The position numbers and the translations under genes were made by a program. Shown here piece after piece: positions 33,132 through 42,353 of a stretch of 49,876 bases of DNA. The DNA is from IDS-8 sp035304285 (lineage in GTDB: Bacteria; Pseudomonadota; Gammaproteobacteria; Steroidobacterales; Woeseiaceae). A model generated the notes under the pieces. That model saw nothing but the letters and a program-made list of their open reading frames with translations. It did no database searches and was not told the DNA's origin. The stretch is taken from the NCBI GenBank assembly GCA_035304285.1, contig DATGQI010000250.1, forward strand, positions 1-49,876, read 5' to 3'. How positions within the stretch are numbered: the first letter of the stretch is position 1; each line of letters starts with the position of its first letter.

Positions 33132-34025
33132 ATGAAACCCCTGCAGCGCGAACTCCTGGAAAAGCTGATTGAGGCGTCGGCGGAGCCGCTACTCGCTGCG
33201 AGCACCGAGCGCCCTGACTGGCCCGTAGTACTCTGCAATGCGGCGTTCGGGCGACTGCACGGCGATAAGCCGGTACTCGAACGTCCTCTTGCGGACGTCG
33301 TCGAGACGCTTCTCGGCCGGGACCTCGCGCTGGAAGTCAGTGAAACGATACGGTCCGGCCAGGAGACCACCATTCCCGTGCTCCTTCGCAAGCGCGAATA
33401 CCTGCTCGTGCTGCGCCCGGTGTCGGTCGATTCGTCCAGCAAGTATTACGCGCTCTACTGGCGCAGCGGCCACGATAGCGGCCCCGCGGCGTCACACGAG
33501 GACATGCACCACGCGCTGCTCAAGGCAAAACGCAGGATTCGCGACCTGTCGCGCGACGACCCGGTCACCGGAATGTTGAACGAGGCGGCGTTTCGTGAAG
33601 TCCTGGAACATGACTGGGCAGTCGCTGCGAGGGAAAAGAGCAGCCTCGCGCTGATTTCATTCACGCTTGACGATTTTGATGCCTATCTCGAAGTATTCGG
33701 GCGGCATGCGACCGACTCCTGCCTGCGCCGCGTCGCACAGGCTATCCGTCGTTGCATGCGGCGCGCAAGCGACGTCGCTGCGCGCATCGCGACCGACGGG
33801 GATGCGCTGGTCGTGCTGTCCCACGCTTCAGACGAGGCCGGGGTAATGGAGTTCGCCGAACGAATAGCCAGCGCGGTGCGGGAACTGGGCCTGCATCATC
33901 CGCGTTCGAAGGCTGCGCGGTTTGTCACGGTATCGCACCGGTCGCGAGTCGTGCAGGTTGACCGGAGCAAGCAACGGCCGGCGGAGTTCCTCGACAGTGT
34001 CATGAGAGCCGAAGCCAGCGCCTGA
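33132..34025 (+). CDS. PAS / degenerate GGDEF domain protein
   Basis: A 297-residue cytosolic protein. The first half (about 5-110) resembles a PAS sensor (PLLAASTERPDWPVVLCNAAFGRL), followed by a short coiled-coil and RDDPVTGMLNEAAF, the usual opening of a GGDEF domain. The signature loop reads DGDAL in place of GGDEF, so diguanylate cyclase activity is unlikely; c-di-GMP or GTP binding or a structural role remains possible. ATG 33132 follows the mtnP stop by 10 nt; ATG 33075 would overlap mtnP and add a low-complexity leader. Confidence 0.78.
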   Translation: MKPLQRELLEKLIEASAEPLLAASTERPDWPVVLCNAAFGRLHGDKPVLERPLADVVETLLGRDLALEVSETIRSGQETTIPVLLRKREYLLVLRPVSVDSSSKYYALYWRSGHDSGPAASHEDMHHALLKAKRRIRDLSRDDPVTGMLNEAAFREVLEHDWAVAAREKSSLALISFTLDDFDAYLEVFGRHATDSCLRRVAQAIRRCMRRASDVAARIATDGDALVVLSHASDEAGVMEFAERIASAVRELGLHHPRSKAARFVTVSHRSRVVQVDRSKQRPAEFLDSVMRAEASA

Positions 34026-34027
34026 GT

Positions 34028-34897
34028 TTACTCGGCGCCTTCGCTCAGACCTCCGGCCGGGTCTTCCTTCGGCCTCGTCACCCTGGCGACGACGCCAAAA
34101 CGCGGATGATCGAAGTACCGCAGGTCGCCGGTTCTCATGATGCGATCTTCAAGAATGCGGTAGCGCACCGGCTGTGCGAAGGGGTCGAATTCATCGCCGC
34201 CGTCGGCCTCCTGCACGCGACCGTCGCTGTAGCTGATCAGCCTGTCGGTCGCCGTCATCGCGCTGTCGGGTTCGCTGGCATCGAGAGCAAGGTCCACCAC
34301 CAGGTGCAGGTAGCGTCCCCGGTACAGGGTAATGCTGCCTTCCAGCCCGGGTGGCGGCTCGCCGAGCGCGCGGAGGTGCAGCGCGGGGGCCGCATCTTTG
34401 GGCGGCGTCGTCTGCGTCCACGCCGCATGCATGATGGGCTGGTACGCGTCCAGCCGCTCGAGCTTCCGGTAGATGTCGCTCATTGTGAAATTTTCGGAAT
34501 CGAGCAGTTGCAGTTCGATTCGCCTGCTTAACGGATCACCTTCATCCTCCACGTCCCCGGTCGGCTCGGTATCGGAATATTCAGGTACAGGCTCCTGAAG
34601 GTCGCCGAAAGAGTTCTGCGCGAGGTCGGCCGGCAGTTCTTCTTCCGCATCCGGCACGAGCGTCGGTTCGTCGGGAACGAATACCTCGTTGCCGGCCGAG
34701 TCTGCTGCACGATAGGAGAAAACGATCAGCTCGACATTGAAGTGCGGTTCGCCGGCAGGCAAGGGAGCCTCCTCCTGCGCGCCCGCTGCCGGGACGAGAA
34801 AGCTTAAGTATGCGAGCTGGACGACCAGAACGATTGCGAACACACGGTTCGCTTTTGCCTTCAGGAATGCGCCGTGCGGCGATTTCAATGCTTGCAT
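34028..34897 (-). CDS. csiV: CsiV-family periplasmic protein
   Basis: CsiV was described in Shewanella/Vibrio relatives as a peptidoglycan-binding protein involved in sensitivity to D-amino acids and colicin-type effects; the detailed role is uncertain. The 289-residue product has a signal peptide (about 1-40, AIVLVVQLAYLSFLVPAAGA), a beta-rich segment FNVELIVFSYRAADS, a long acidic linker (about 80-120), and the conserved end RIMRTGDLRYFDHPRFGVVARV. ATG 34897 is preferred over a TTG at 34948. It lies 47 nt downstream of mfd, the classic mfd-csiV pair. Confidence 0.82.
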   Translation of the reverse strand: MQALKSPHGAFLKAKANRVFAIVLVVQLAYLSFLVPAAGAQEEAPLPAGEPHFNVELIVFSYRAADSAGNEVFVPDEPTLVPDAEEELPADLAQNSFGDLQEPVPEYSDTEPTGDVEDEGDPLSRRIELQLLDSENFTMSDIYRKLERLDAYQPIMHAAWTQTTPPKDAAPALHLRALGEPPPGLEGSITLYRGRYLHLVVDLALDASEPDSAMTATDRLISYSDGRVQEADGGDEFDPFAQPVRYRILEDRIMRTGDLRYFDHPRFGVVARVTRPKEDPAGGLSEGAE

Positions 34898-34944
34898 GCT
34901 GGTCTCATTCCGCTTCCACACAGGATCACAGGATAACAGGCTGT

Positions 34945-37900
34945 TCAACCCGCCAGCCTGCGGGCACTCGATTCGTCAGCCGACAGGTTCTGCAACAGCT
35001 GCTCGACGAAGGTGAATCTATCGTCATCATCCGGCAATTCCAAGCGAAACTGCAGGCGCTCGGCGCCTTGCATCCGGTAGGTATGGCTGTCGCTTTGCAC
35101 CAGCCGGACGAGAGCGACGGGGTCGACCAGCGTCCGCTTGCCGAACACCATGTAGCCGCCGTTGCGAGATGCGTCGATCTTTTCAATGCAGAGGGCCGAA
35201 GCGTCCAGCTTGATGCCGGCGATGCGCATGAAGTTCTTCGCGGCAGCAGGCAGCAGGCCGAAACGGTCGATCATTTCGACCTGCATCTCGCGCAGCTCGT
35301 CATGGCTCCCGGCGCTCGCGATGCGTTTGTACAGCATCAGTCGCAAATGCACGTCAGGCACGTAATCTTCGGGCAGCAGCGCCGGCAAGTGCATGTTGAT
35401 TTCGACGCCGGCGTGCAGGGGCTCGAGCAAATCCGGCTCCTTGCCGGACTTCAAAGAACTTACTGCCCGGCTCAGTAGCTCCGTGTAGAGCGAAAAGCCG
35501 ATCTCCTGGATCTGCCCGCTTTGCGTGTCGCCGAGCAACTCCCCTGCGCCACGTATCTCGAGATCGTGCGTCGCGAGGATGAAGCCGGATCCAAGGTCCT
35601 CGAGCGAATCGATCGCCTCCAGCCGCTTGATCGCATCGGCCGTCATGGCGACCCGCGGCGGCGCCACCAGGTAGGCATAGGCGCGATGATGCGAACGACC
35701 GACCCGGCCGCGCAGCTGGTGCAGTTGCGCCAGCCCGAAGCGGTCGGCGCGATTGACGATGATGGTATTTGCTGTAGGCACATCGATGCCGCTTTCGATG
35801 ATCGTCGTGCACAGCAAGACGTTGAAGCGGCGGTGGTAGAAATCGAGCATGACCTGCTCGAGCTCACGCTCGGGCATCTGGCCGTGCCCGATACGTATGG
35901 TCGCTTCCGGAACCAGCGCGCGAACGCGTTCGGCGACGCGTTCGATGTCCTCCACCCGGTTGTGGATGAAGTAGACCTGTCCTCCGCGCTTGATCTCGCG
36001 AAGTATCGCCTCGCGTATTACTGCGTCGTTCCACTCGGTGACAAACGTCTTGACCGACAGGCGGTGAGCCGGAGGCGTGGTGATGAGCGACATCTCCCGC
36101 AGTCCGCCGAGCGCCATGTTCAGGGTTCGCGGAATAGGCGTGGCCGTCAGCGTCAGGACGTCTACTTCGGCACGCAACGACTTGATGGCTTCCTTGTGGC
36201 GCACGCCGAAACGATGCTCTTCGTCAACGATGACGAGGCCGATGTCACGAAAATCCTTAGTGTGCTGCAGCAGGCGATGCGTGCCTATGACCACATCCAC
36301 GTCGCCCGACCGAAGTCCCTCGACGACGCTTTGCGCATCCTTTCGGGAGCGGAACCGGGACAGGACTTCCACGCGTACGGGCCAGTCGGCGAAACGGTCC
36401 TTGAACGTCTGGCCGTGTTGTTGCGCGAGCAGGGTCGTCGGCACGAGTATTGCGACCTGCTTGCCGCCATGCACTGCCGCGAACGTGGCGCGCAGCGCGA
36501 CTTCCGTCTTGCCGAAGCCAACGTCGCCGCAAACGACGCGGTCCATCGGGCTGCCTGACTGAAGGTCCGCAAGGACCTCGTCGATCGTGCGGCTCTGGTC
36601 CTCCGTCGGCTCGAACGGAAAGCCGTTCTCGAATGCCCGGTATTCCGCTTCCGGCCAGCGCAGGCGGTTCCCGGGACGCGCAGCGCGCCGCGCGTAGACG
36701 TCGAGCAGTTCCGCGGCCACGTCGCGAATTTTCCGGATTGCGCGCTGCTTTGCCTTGGCCCACTGGTCGCTGCCGAGCTTGTGGAGCGGTGCGTTTTCCG
36801 GTGAGGCGCCCGTGTAGCGGGAGATCAGGTCGAGTGATGCAACAGGGACGTAGAGCTTGTCGCCGTCGGCATATTCGAGGTTCAGGAACTCACCCGTCAC
36901 TCCGCCGGTCTCCAGGGTCACGAGGCCGAGATACCGTCCGACGCCGTACTCCGCGTGCACGACAGGCGCCCCGGGTGCGAGATCGTTCAGCTCGCGAATA
37001 ATCGTTTCCGGGTCGCGCTCCGCGCGCCGCCGGCGAGACCGCTGTCGTGGCTTCTCGCCGATGAGCTGGTGCTCGGTGATGATCGCCAAGCCATCCGCCG
37101 GCAGCAGGACGCCACCTTCGATCGGTGCAATCGTCACGCCGACTGCTTCGCTGCCTTCCAGGAACGCCTGCCAGTCTTCGAAACGGGCAATCTCACGTCC
37201 GCGTCCGCGCATCATGTCAATGATGCTCTCGCGCCGGCCGGCGGAATCCGCGGTAAGCAATACGCGACCGTCGAAGTCCCCGAGGAAACGCATCAGTGCC
37301 GCGGCCGCATCTTCGTAACGCGCCTCGACACGCACAGCGGGCGGCAGTTTGGTCGACAGGTTTGCGACTCCGCCTGCTTCCGGCAACGACTGCGCCGAGT
37401 AGCTCACCAGGGGCACGCCGGAGAGACGCTTCCTGACTTCGTCCGGCTCGTGAAAACTTTCCTGCGGTTTCAGTATCGGCCGCTCGGCATCGAGGCTGCA
37501 CAGTTCGTAGCGCTCGCCGATTTCCTTCCACGCGTTATCGAAAATCGCATCGAGCCCGGCAGGCGCCAGGATAAGCGAGGACTCGGGCAGGTAGTCGAAC
37601 AGCGTGGCGGTCGTCTCGAAGAACAGGGGCAGGTAGTACTCGATGCCGCCGTGCGCGATGCCCTCCGAAATCTCGCGGTAGACGCGGGACTTTGACGGCT
37701 GCCCCTCGAAGCGGGAGCGGTAGTTGCGCCTGAAGCGCGTGACGTCGTCCTCATCGAGCGGGATCTCGCGGGCAGGCAGGATCTGGATTTCTGTCGCAGT
37801 CTCCGCGGTGAGCTGGGTTTCGGGATCGAAATAGCGCAGCGATTCGACATCATCGTCGAAGAAGTCGATACGCACGGGCGCTGCCGATCCCATCGGGAAG

Positions 37901-38454
37901 ACGTCGAGCAGCGATCCGCGCACCGCGATCTCGCCATGCTCCGTTACCTGTGGCACGCGCAGGTAGCCGCTGGCCGTCAGGCGCTCGAGAAACTCCTGGC
38001 GGTCGAGCTGCTGGCCCTCGCGCAGGTGCAGGGAACGCGCCGCGATATAGTCCACCGGCGGAAGGCGTTGCAGCAGGCTCGGGGCCGAAGCGATGACGAT
38101 GCCCCGGTCCGCCTGCGGCAGCGCCGCCATCACCGACAGCCGGTCGGAGACGATGTCCTGGTGCGGTGAAAAACTGTCGTAGGGCAGGGTCTCCCATTCG
38201 ACGAAATGCCGGACCGGCAGGCCTCGCTCCGCGAAGAAGTGGATTTCGGCCTCGAGCTGGTCGGCGTGCCGGGGATCGGTAGCGAGCACGAGCAGCGGCC
38301 CTTTCGCGTACCGCGCGATCTCGACGGCCGCAAGCGCGGTACTCGCGCCGATGGCGCGACCGATGGCGGTGACTTGCCCCGATGCAAGGGCGCGTGAGGG
38401 GAGAAGCAATGACCGAGGAGACACGATTCGACTGGAGGGAGTAACGGCCCCCAA
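34945..38454 (-). CDS. mfd: transcription-repair coupling factor Mfd
   Basis: Mfd removes stalled RNA polymerase and recruits UvrA at DNA lesions. The 1169-residue product (E. coli 1148) has the UvrB-homology module at the N-terminus (DWETLPYDSFSPHQD-like: EWETLPYDSFSPHQD), the RNA polymerase interaction domain around residue 480-550 (VHAEYGVGRYLGL), the translocase motifs GDVGFGKTEVALRA, VDEEHRFGVRHKEAIK, LTATPIPRTLN and QLRGRVGRS, and the C-terminal TRCF domain. Start TTG 38454 is tentative; a GTG 11 codons later is also possible. Confidence 0.96.
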   Translation of the reverse strand: MGAVTPSSRIVSPRSLLLPSRALASGQVTAIGRAIGASTALAAVEIARYAKGPLLVLATDPRHADQLEAEIHFFAERGLPVRHFVEWETLPYDSFSPHQDIVSDRLSVMAALPQADRGIVIASAPSLLQRLPPVDYIAARSLHLREGQQLDRQEFLERLTASGYLRVPQVTEHGEIAVRGSLLDVFPMGSAAPVRIDFFDDDVESLRYFDPETQLTAETATEIQILPAREIPLDEDDVTRFRRNYRSRFEGQPSKSRVYREISEGIAHGGIEYYLPLFFETTATLFDYLPESSLILAPAGLDAIFDNAWKEIGERYELCSLDAERPILKPQESFHEPDEVRKRLSGVPLVSYSAQSLPEAGGVANLSTKLPPAVRVEARYEDAAAALMRFLGDFDGRVLLTADSAGRRESIIDMMRGRGREIARFEDWQAFLEGSEAVGVTIAPIEGGVLLPADGLAIITEHQLIGEKPRQRSRRRRAERDPETIIRELNDLAPGAPVVHAEYGVGRYLGLVTLETGGVTGEFLNLEYADGDKLYVPVASLDLISRYTGASPENAPLHKLGSDQWAKAKQRAIRKIRDVAAELLDVYARRAARPGNRLRWPEAEYRAFENGFPFEPTEDQSRTIDEVLADLQSGSPMDRVVCGDVGFGKTEVALRATFAAVHGGKQVAILVPTTLLAQQHGQTFKDRFADWPVRVEVLSRFRSRKDAQSVVEGLRSGDVDVVIGTHRLLQHTKDFRDIGLVIVDEEHRFGVRHKEAIKSLRAEVDVLTLTATPIPRTLNMALGGLREMSLITTPPAHRLSVKTFVTEWNDAVIREAILREIKRGGQVYFIHNRVEDIERVAERVRALVPEATIRIGHGQMPERELEQVMLDFYHRRFNVLLCTTIIESGIDVPTANTIIVNRADRFGLAQLHQLRGRVGRSHHRAYAYLVAPPRVAMTADAIKRLEAIDSLEDLGSGFILATHDLEIRGAGELLGDTQSGQIQEIGFSLYTELLSRAVSSLKSGKEPDLLEPLHAGVEINMHLPALLPEDYVPDVHLRLMLYKRIASAGSHDELREMQVEMIDRFGLLPAAAKNFMRIAGIKLDASALCIEKIDASRNGGYMVFGKRTLVDPVALVRLVQSDSHTYRMQGAERLQFRLELPDDDDRFTFVEQLLQNLSADESSARRLAG

Positions 38455-38598
38455 TTATCGCACAATCGGAGGAGGTGCGGACGCGGCCGCCAGGGCGACT
38501 TCAGTGCCTGCTGTACCCGGGAATGCTTATGAGAGCCTGCAGCACCGCCGGAGGTTCAAGATGCTGCCGCCCGTGGCAATGCGGCAGGTCGGATCTTG

Positions 38599-38883
38599 CT
38601 AGCGCTTCGAGACCGAGTGAATCACCTTGTCGTACTCGAAGAACACGACGAAGTTGCTGTACTCCCAGCGCGTGATCGGCGGGTCGCCAACCGGGCTTAC
38701 GCGCGACTGCGGCTCGCCGAAATTCGCCTCGACACGAGCCTGCGACATTCCCCGCGTCGGCTTGCCCGATTCTTCGAACCGCGAAGCGGAATCCGTTCCC
38801 CGCATGTCCAGCGTATCGGCGCCGGCGATGCCGGCGAAACCGCCCACCAGGGCCACGAGTGCAATAACGCTGAGCTTAGACAT
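38599..38883 (-). CDS. small exported protein, BamE/OmlA-like
   Basis: A 94-residue protein with a signal peptide (about 1-23, cleavage likely after AGA) and a short soluble domain with GMSQARVEANFGEPQSR and WEYSNFVVFFEYDKVIHSV. The Gly-Met-Ser...Val...GEP pattern is that of the SmpA/OmlA (BamE-like) fold, but the lipobox of BamE is absent, so it would be a free periplasmic protein. Function unknown. ATG 38883 has GGGGAGG about 6 nt upstream, so the start is firm. Upstream of mfd on the same strand with a 144-nt gap. Confidence 0.72.
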   Translation of the reverse strand: MSKLSVIALVALVGGFAGIAGADTLDMRGTDSASRFEESGKPTRGMSQARVEANFGEPQSRVSPVGDPPITRWEYSNFVVFFEYDKVIHSVSKR

Positions 38884-39154
38884 GTACAGCCTCCCCAATC
38901 GGCAACGCGGCGACTATAGCACCGGGTATACCTTCAAAGAACTATCGCTACGGCATCGTGACGGCAGCGAACTCATCCGCTGCCGTCACTAGCCTTCAAT
39001 CCCCAATTGCCGGTCACTTATCTGCGCTCATTGTGGCAAGCAAGCACCGGCCGGCATGTGAGAGGCGTCACATTTCTCCTGCGGCGTGCGCGTGTCGTTG
39101 CGGTTGAGCGACCTCGCGGCTGGCGTTCATCGGATGGTTCTGACCTGCTAATGA

Positions 39155-39349
39155 GCTTGCCACGATTCATGAACGGTGAGGCTGGTGGTGGGCGGGGCCT
39201 CGGCTGGGGGGAGGGCTTGCCAGGAACGCCGTAAACCCATCCATGGGGGCTCTGCGCAAACATCCCTGTTTGCGACAGTCCTGGCAAGCCCTCCCCCCAA
39301 CCAAGTCCCCTTGTGACAGGTTGGCGGGCGTTCATGACTCGTGGCAAGC
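39155..39349. repeat. hairpin repeat element, copy A
   Basis: Bounded by 20-bp inverted ends with one mismatch: GCTTGCCACGATTCATGAAC at 39155-39174 and its near reverse complement at 39330-39349. Inside, GGGAGGGCTTGCCAGG pairs with CCTGGCAAGCCCTCCC. Between them is a core with CCATCCATGGGGGCT and AACATCCCTGTT, shared with copy B on the opposite orientation. No coding capacity. Confidence 0.8.
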
Positions 39350-39551
39350 GCCGTGGCGAAACCTGGTGGAAGGTAGGTGCTCGACGGGCAAAGTCGCACA
39401 CCCAACTTCGATCGTTGGCGATGGTTCGCCGCGTCGCCATGCTTGGCATGCTGTTGGCAGCACGAATAGATGCCGCGCCGGGACGATCCAAGCGTCGCGG
39501 CGTTCGCCATAGCGTCGCAGCACGAGCCTCGACGACACCCACACGACTGGA

Positions 39552-39737
39552 GGCGTTATTCATGAACCCGCGCCACCGATCGGGAGGAGACTTGGTGGGT
39601 GGGAGGCGCTCCCAGGATTGTCGCGAACAGGGATGTTCGCGCAAAGCCTCCATGGATGGATTCACGGCGGTCCTGGGAGCGCCTCCCACCCGCCGAGGCT
39701 CCGTTCACCACTACCGCCCCAGTTCATGAATGACGCC
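39552..39737. repeat. hairpin repeat element, copy B (inverted relative to A)
   Basis: Bounded by GGCGTTATTCATGAAC (39552-39567) and its near reverse complement (39722-39737), one mismatch. The core is the reverse complement of copy A (CCATCCATGGAGGCT, AACATCCCTGTT when read on the minus strand). The arms are GGGTGGGAGGCGCTCCCAGG-like and differ from copy A, yet again pair with each other exactly, CCTGGGAGCGCCTCCCACCC. Confidence 0.8.
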
Positions 39738-39877
39738 CGCGAGGGTTTTTTCCCGCCGAACCTGGCTCCAAGCAGAGAACCGCTAGCACCGCCGCAGTTC
39801 AATGAATAACGTCCCGCCAAAGTTGCCTCCGAGCCGCGAAGCCGCACCACACACCGGATGTGGTTTAATTGCCCGCG

Positions 39878-41102
39878 ATGATCAGCGCCGTGGAACTCTT
39901 TGTCGGACTTCGCTACCTGCGAGCCAAGCGGCGCACCAAGTTCGTTTCCTTCATTACGCTCATTTCGCTGCTCGGCATAGCCCTCGGTGTCGCCGCGTTG
40001 ATCGTCATCCTTTCGGTGATGAACGGCTTCGAGGCCGAGCTGCGGACGCGGCTGCTCAGCATGACGGCGCATGGATACGTGACGGGCAGCGACGGGCGCG
40101 TGCAGGACTGGGAGTCGCTGCATGCGGAGATCGTGGCGACGCCCGGCGTGCACTCGGCGGCGCCGGTGATCGAGATGGAGGGCATGATTCGCAGCGGCCG
40201 GGTATTGACCGCCGTGATGGTGCACGGGGTGCTGCCGGAATATGAGCGAGAGACCTCGGGTGACGTGGTGAACTACGTCGAGGGAAGTCTCGATGTGCTG
40301 GAGCCGGATGCGCGACATATCGTGCTCGGGCGCAGCCTGGCATTCGACCTGGGCGTGTCGATCGGGGACGGCCTCGTGCTGCTGATGCCGCGTCCTTCGG
40401 GTGATGGCGGTATGGAACCGGTCCTGGAGCGCTTCATCGTGCGCGGCGTTTTCGAGGCGGGCGTGCAGGAGCATGACTCGTCTCTCGCGCTGGTGCATGC
40501 ATCCGATGCAGGAAGACTGATGGCGCTGGGAGGTGCGATGACGTCGGTGCGTTTCCGCGCCGACGATCTCGGGTGAACTGCAGGAGCGTCTTGGCGGCGA
40601 GTATCGAAGCAGCGACTGGACCATCGAGAATGCAAGCTACTTTCGCGCCATTCGTCTCGAGAAGATGATGATGTCGCTCATCCTGTCCCTGATCATCGGC
40701 GTGGCGGCGTTCAACATCGTTGCCAGCCTGGTGATGGTGGTGACCGACAAGACCGGCGATATCGCGATCCTGCGCACACTGGGGATGGGGCCGAACGACG
40801 TCGTCCGGGTCTTTTTTATCCAGGGTGCGGCGATCGGCTGGTTTGGCGTCTTCCTCGGTGTGCTGTCGGGCATCGTGCTCGCGTTGAATGTGCCGGAGCT
40901 GGTGCCGGCGCTGGAACGCATGTTTGGTTTCCAGGTGATGCCGGGCGACGTCTATTACGTCAGCAGGATTCCCTCGTTACTGGAAGTCGAGGACGTGACG
41001 ATCATCGCGATCGCCGCGTTCGTCCTGACGTCGCTCGCGACGCTTTATCCGGCGCGGCGCGCTGCAAAGGTTAATCCCGCGTCCGCTCTGCGGTACGAAT
41101 GA
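39878..41102 (+). pseudogene. lipoprotein-releasing permease (LolC/E), frameshifted
   Basis: Inner-membrane subunit of the Lol lipoprotein exporter. The N-terminal 233 residues (from ATG 39878) include the first membrane helix, LSVMNGFEAELRTRLL and part of the periplasmic domain, ending at TGA 40574-40576 after RADDLG. Skipping one base (T40574) the +1 frame continues ELQERLGGEYRSSDWT, EKMMMSLILSLIIGVAAFNI, three more membrane helices and the family end PASALRYE at 41102. Total length minus that base is that of an intact gene. This is either a real frameshift, a sequence error, or less likely a recoding event at GGG-TGA. Typed as pseudogene for now. Confidence 0.8.
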
Positions 41103-41105
41103 CGT

Positions 41106-42353
41106 ATGGCGATCGGCTACGAATATTGGGCAGGTATGCGCTACGTCCGTTCGCGCAGCAGCAACCGGTTCGTTTCTCTGATCTCGGCGATCTCGATGCT
41201 GGGCATTGCGATCGCCGTCGCCGTGCTCATCGTGGTGCTTTCGGTGGTGAACGGATTCGAGCGTGAATTGCGGGAACGGCTGCTGGCCATGTCCGCGCAC
41301 GCGACCATCGAAGATCCGCGCGGCCGTATTGCGGACTGGCAGGTTTGGGTGGAGGAGGCACTTGAAAATCCGCGCGTGGTTGCGGCCGCTCCGTATGTCG
41401 ATGGACAGGGCCTGCTGGTGCACGGGGACAGGTTGAGCGGGGCAGAACTGCGAGGTATCGACCCGGAACTCGAAGACAGCGTGTCGGGTATAGCTGGCGT
41501 GATGACCGAAGGAAACCTGGCGAGCCTCGCGTCGGGAGGATTCAACATAGTCCTCGGTGTTGAGCTCGCCAATGAACTGCAGGCAACGACCGGTGACAAG
41601 ATAACCGTGACACTGGCGGAAGGCATCGTGACCCCGGCGGGAGTCCTGCCGCGAACAAAGCGCTTTACGGTCACGGGTCTCTATCGCGTCGGGATGTACG
41701 AGTTCGACCGGCGCCTCGCCCTCGTCAACATCGAAGACGCGTCGCTCCTCTATCGTCTCGGTGGCGGTGCTACCGGTGTACGCCTTTCCGTAACGGACAT
41801 CTACCGGGCGCCGGAGATCGTGCGCGAAGTGGCGATGGAGGCGGGCGGTGGCGTACTCGTCAGCGACTGGACGCGCCGGCATGTCAACTTTTTCCGCTCG
41901 ATACAGATCACGAAATCGATTCTGTTCGTCATTCTGCTGATGGTGGTTGCCGTCGCGGCGTTCAACATCGTTTCGACCCTGGTCATGGTCGTGAAAGACA
42001 AGCAGTCGGACATCGCAATTTTAAAGACCGCCGGCGCGCCGCCGTCGAGCATCCTGAAGATTTTCGTGACGCAGGGCACGATCATCGGCATTGTCGGCAC
42101 TGTGGCCGGACTCGTTCTCGGCGTTCTGCTCACTTTGAATCTAGAGACCGTCGTCGGTTTCCTGGAGGGCACGTTCGGCATCAAGCTTCTGGCGGCGGAC
42201 GTCTACTTCATCAGCGACCTGCCGGCAGAACTGGATGTGGGAGACGTCGTGAGAATCTGCACAATCACCATGGTCCTTGCGCTGCTGTCCACGCTCTATC
42301 CTGCATGGCGCGCTGCACGGACGTTGCCGGCCGAGGCATTAAGATATGAATAG
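41106..42353 (+). CDS. lipoprotein-releasing ABC transporter permease (LolC/LolE)
   Basis: Intact 415-residue permease of the LolCDE complex that transfers outer-membrane lipoproteins from the inner membrane to LolA. It has a first membrane helix (about 25-50), VLSVVNGFERELRERLLAMS, a large periplasmic domain, and three C-terminal helices, including SILFVILLMVVAVAAFNIVS, with the family ending PAEALRYE. Starts 3 nt after the frameshifted copy and overlaps lolD by 8 nt. Whether it is LolC or LolE cannot be told from sequence alone; if the upstream copy is inactive it may form homodimers. Confidence 0.93.
   Translation: MAIGYEYWAGMRYVRSRSSNRFVSLISAISMLGIAIAVAVLIVVLSVVNGFERELRERLLAMSAHATIEDPRGRIADWQVWVEEALENPRVVAAAPYVDGQGLLVHGDRLSGAELRGIDPELEDSVSGIAGVMTEGNLASLASGGFNIVLGVELANELQATTGDKITVTLAEGIVTPAGVLPRTKRFTVTGLYRVGMYEFDRRLALVNIEDASLLYRLGGGATGVRLSVTDIYRAPEIVREVAMEAGGGVLVSDWTRRHVNFFRSIQITKSILFVILLMVVAVAAFNIVSTLVMVVKDKQSDIAILKTAGAPPSSILKIFVTQGTIIGIVGTVAGLVLGVLLTLNLETVVGFLEGTFGIKLLAADVYFISDLPAELDVGDVVRICTITMVLALLSTLYPAWRAARTLPAEALRYE

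Larger units (their letters stand above)
38899..39877. other. gene-free, repeat-rich intergenic region
   Basis: Almost 1 kb without a supported gene between the divergent small exported protein and lolC. It holds two related hairpin elements (separate entries) and about 200 bp of GC-rich sequence between them with small inverted repeats. Open frames here are produced by the palindromes and match no family I recognise. Confidence 0.75.

Noticed and set aside
39148..39729. several overlapping frames in both directions in the 39-kb region
   Set aside because: They are produced by palindromic repeats; the translated sequences are repeats of one another in sense and antisense and fit no protein family I know.
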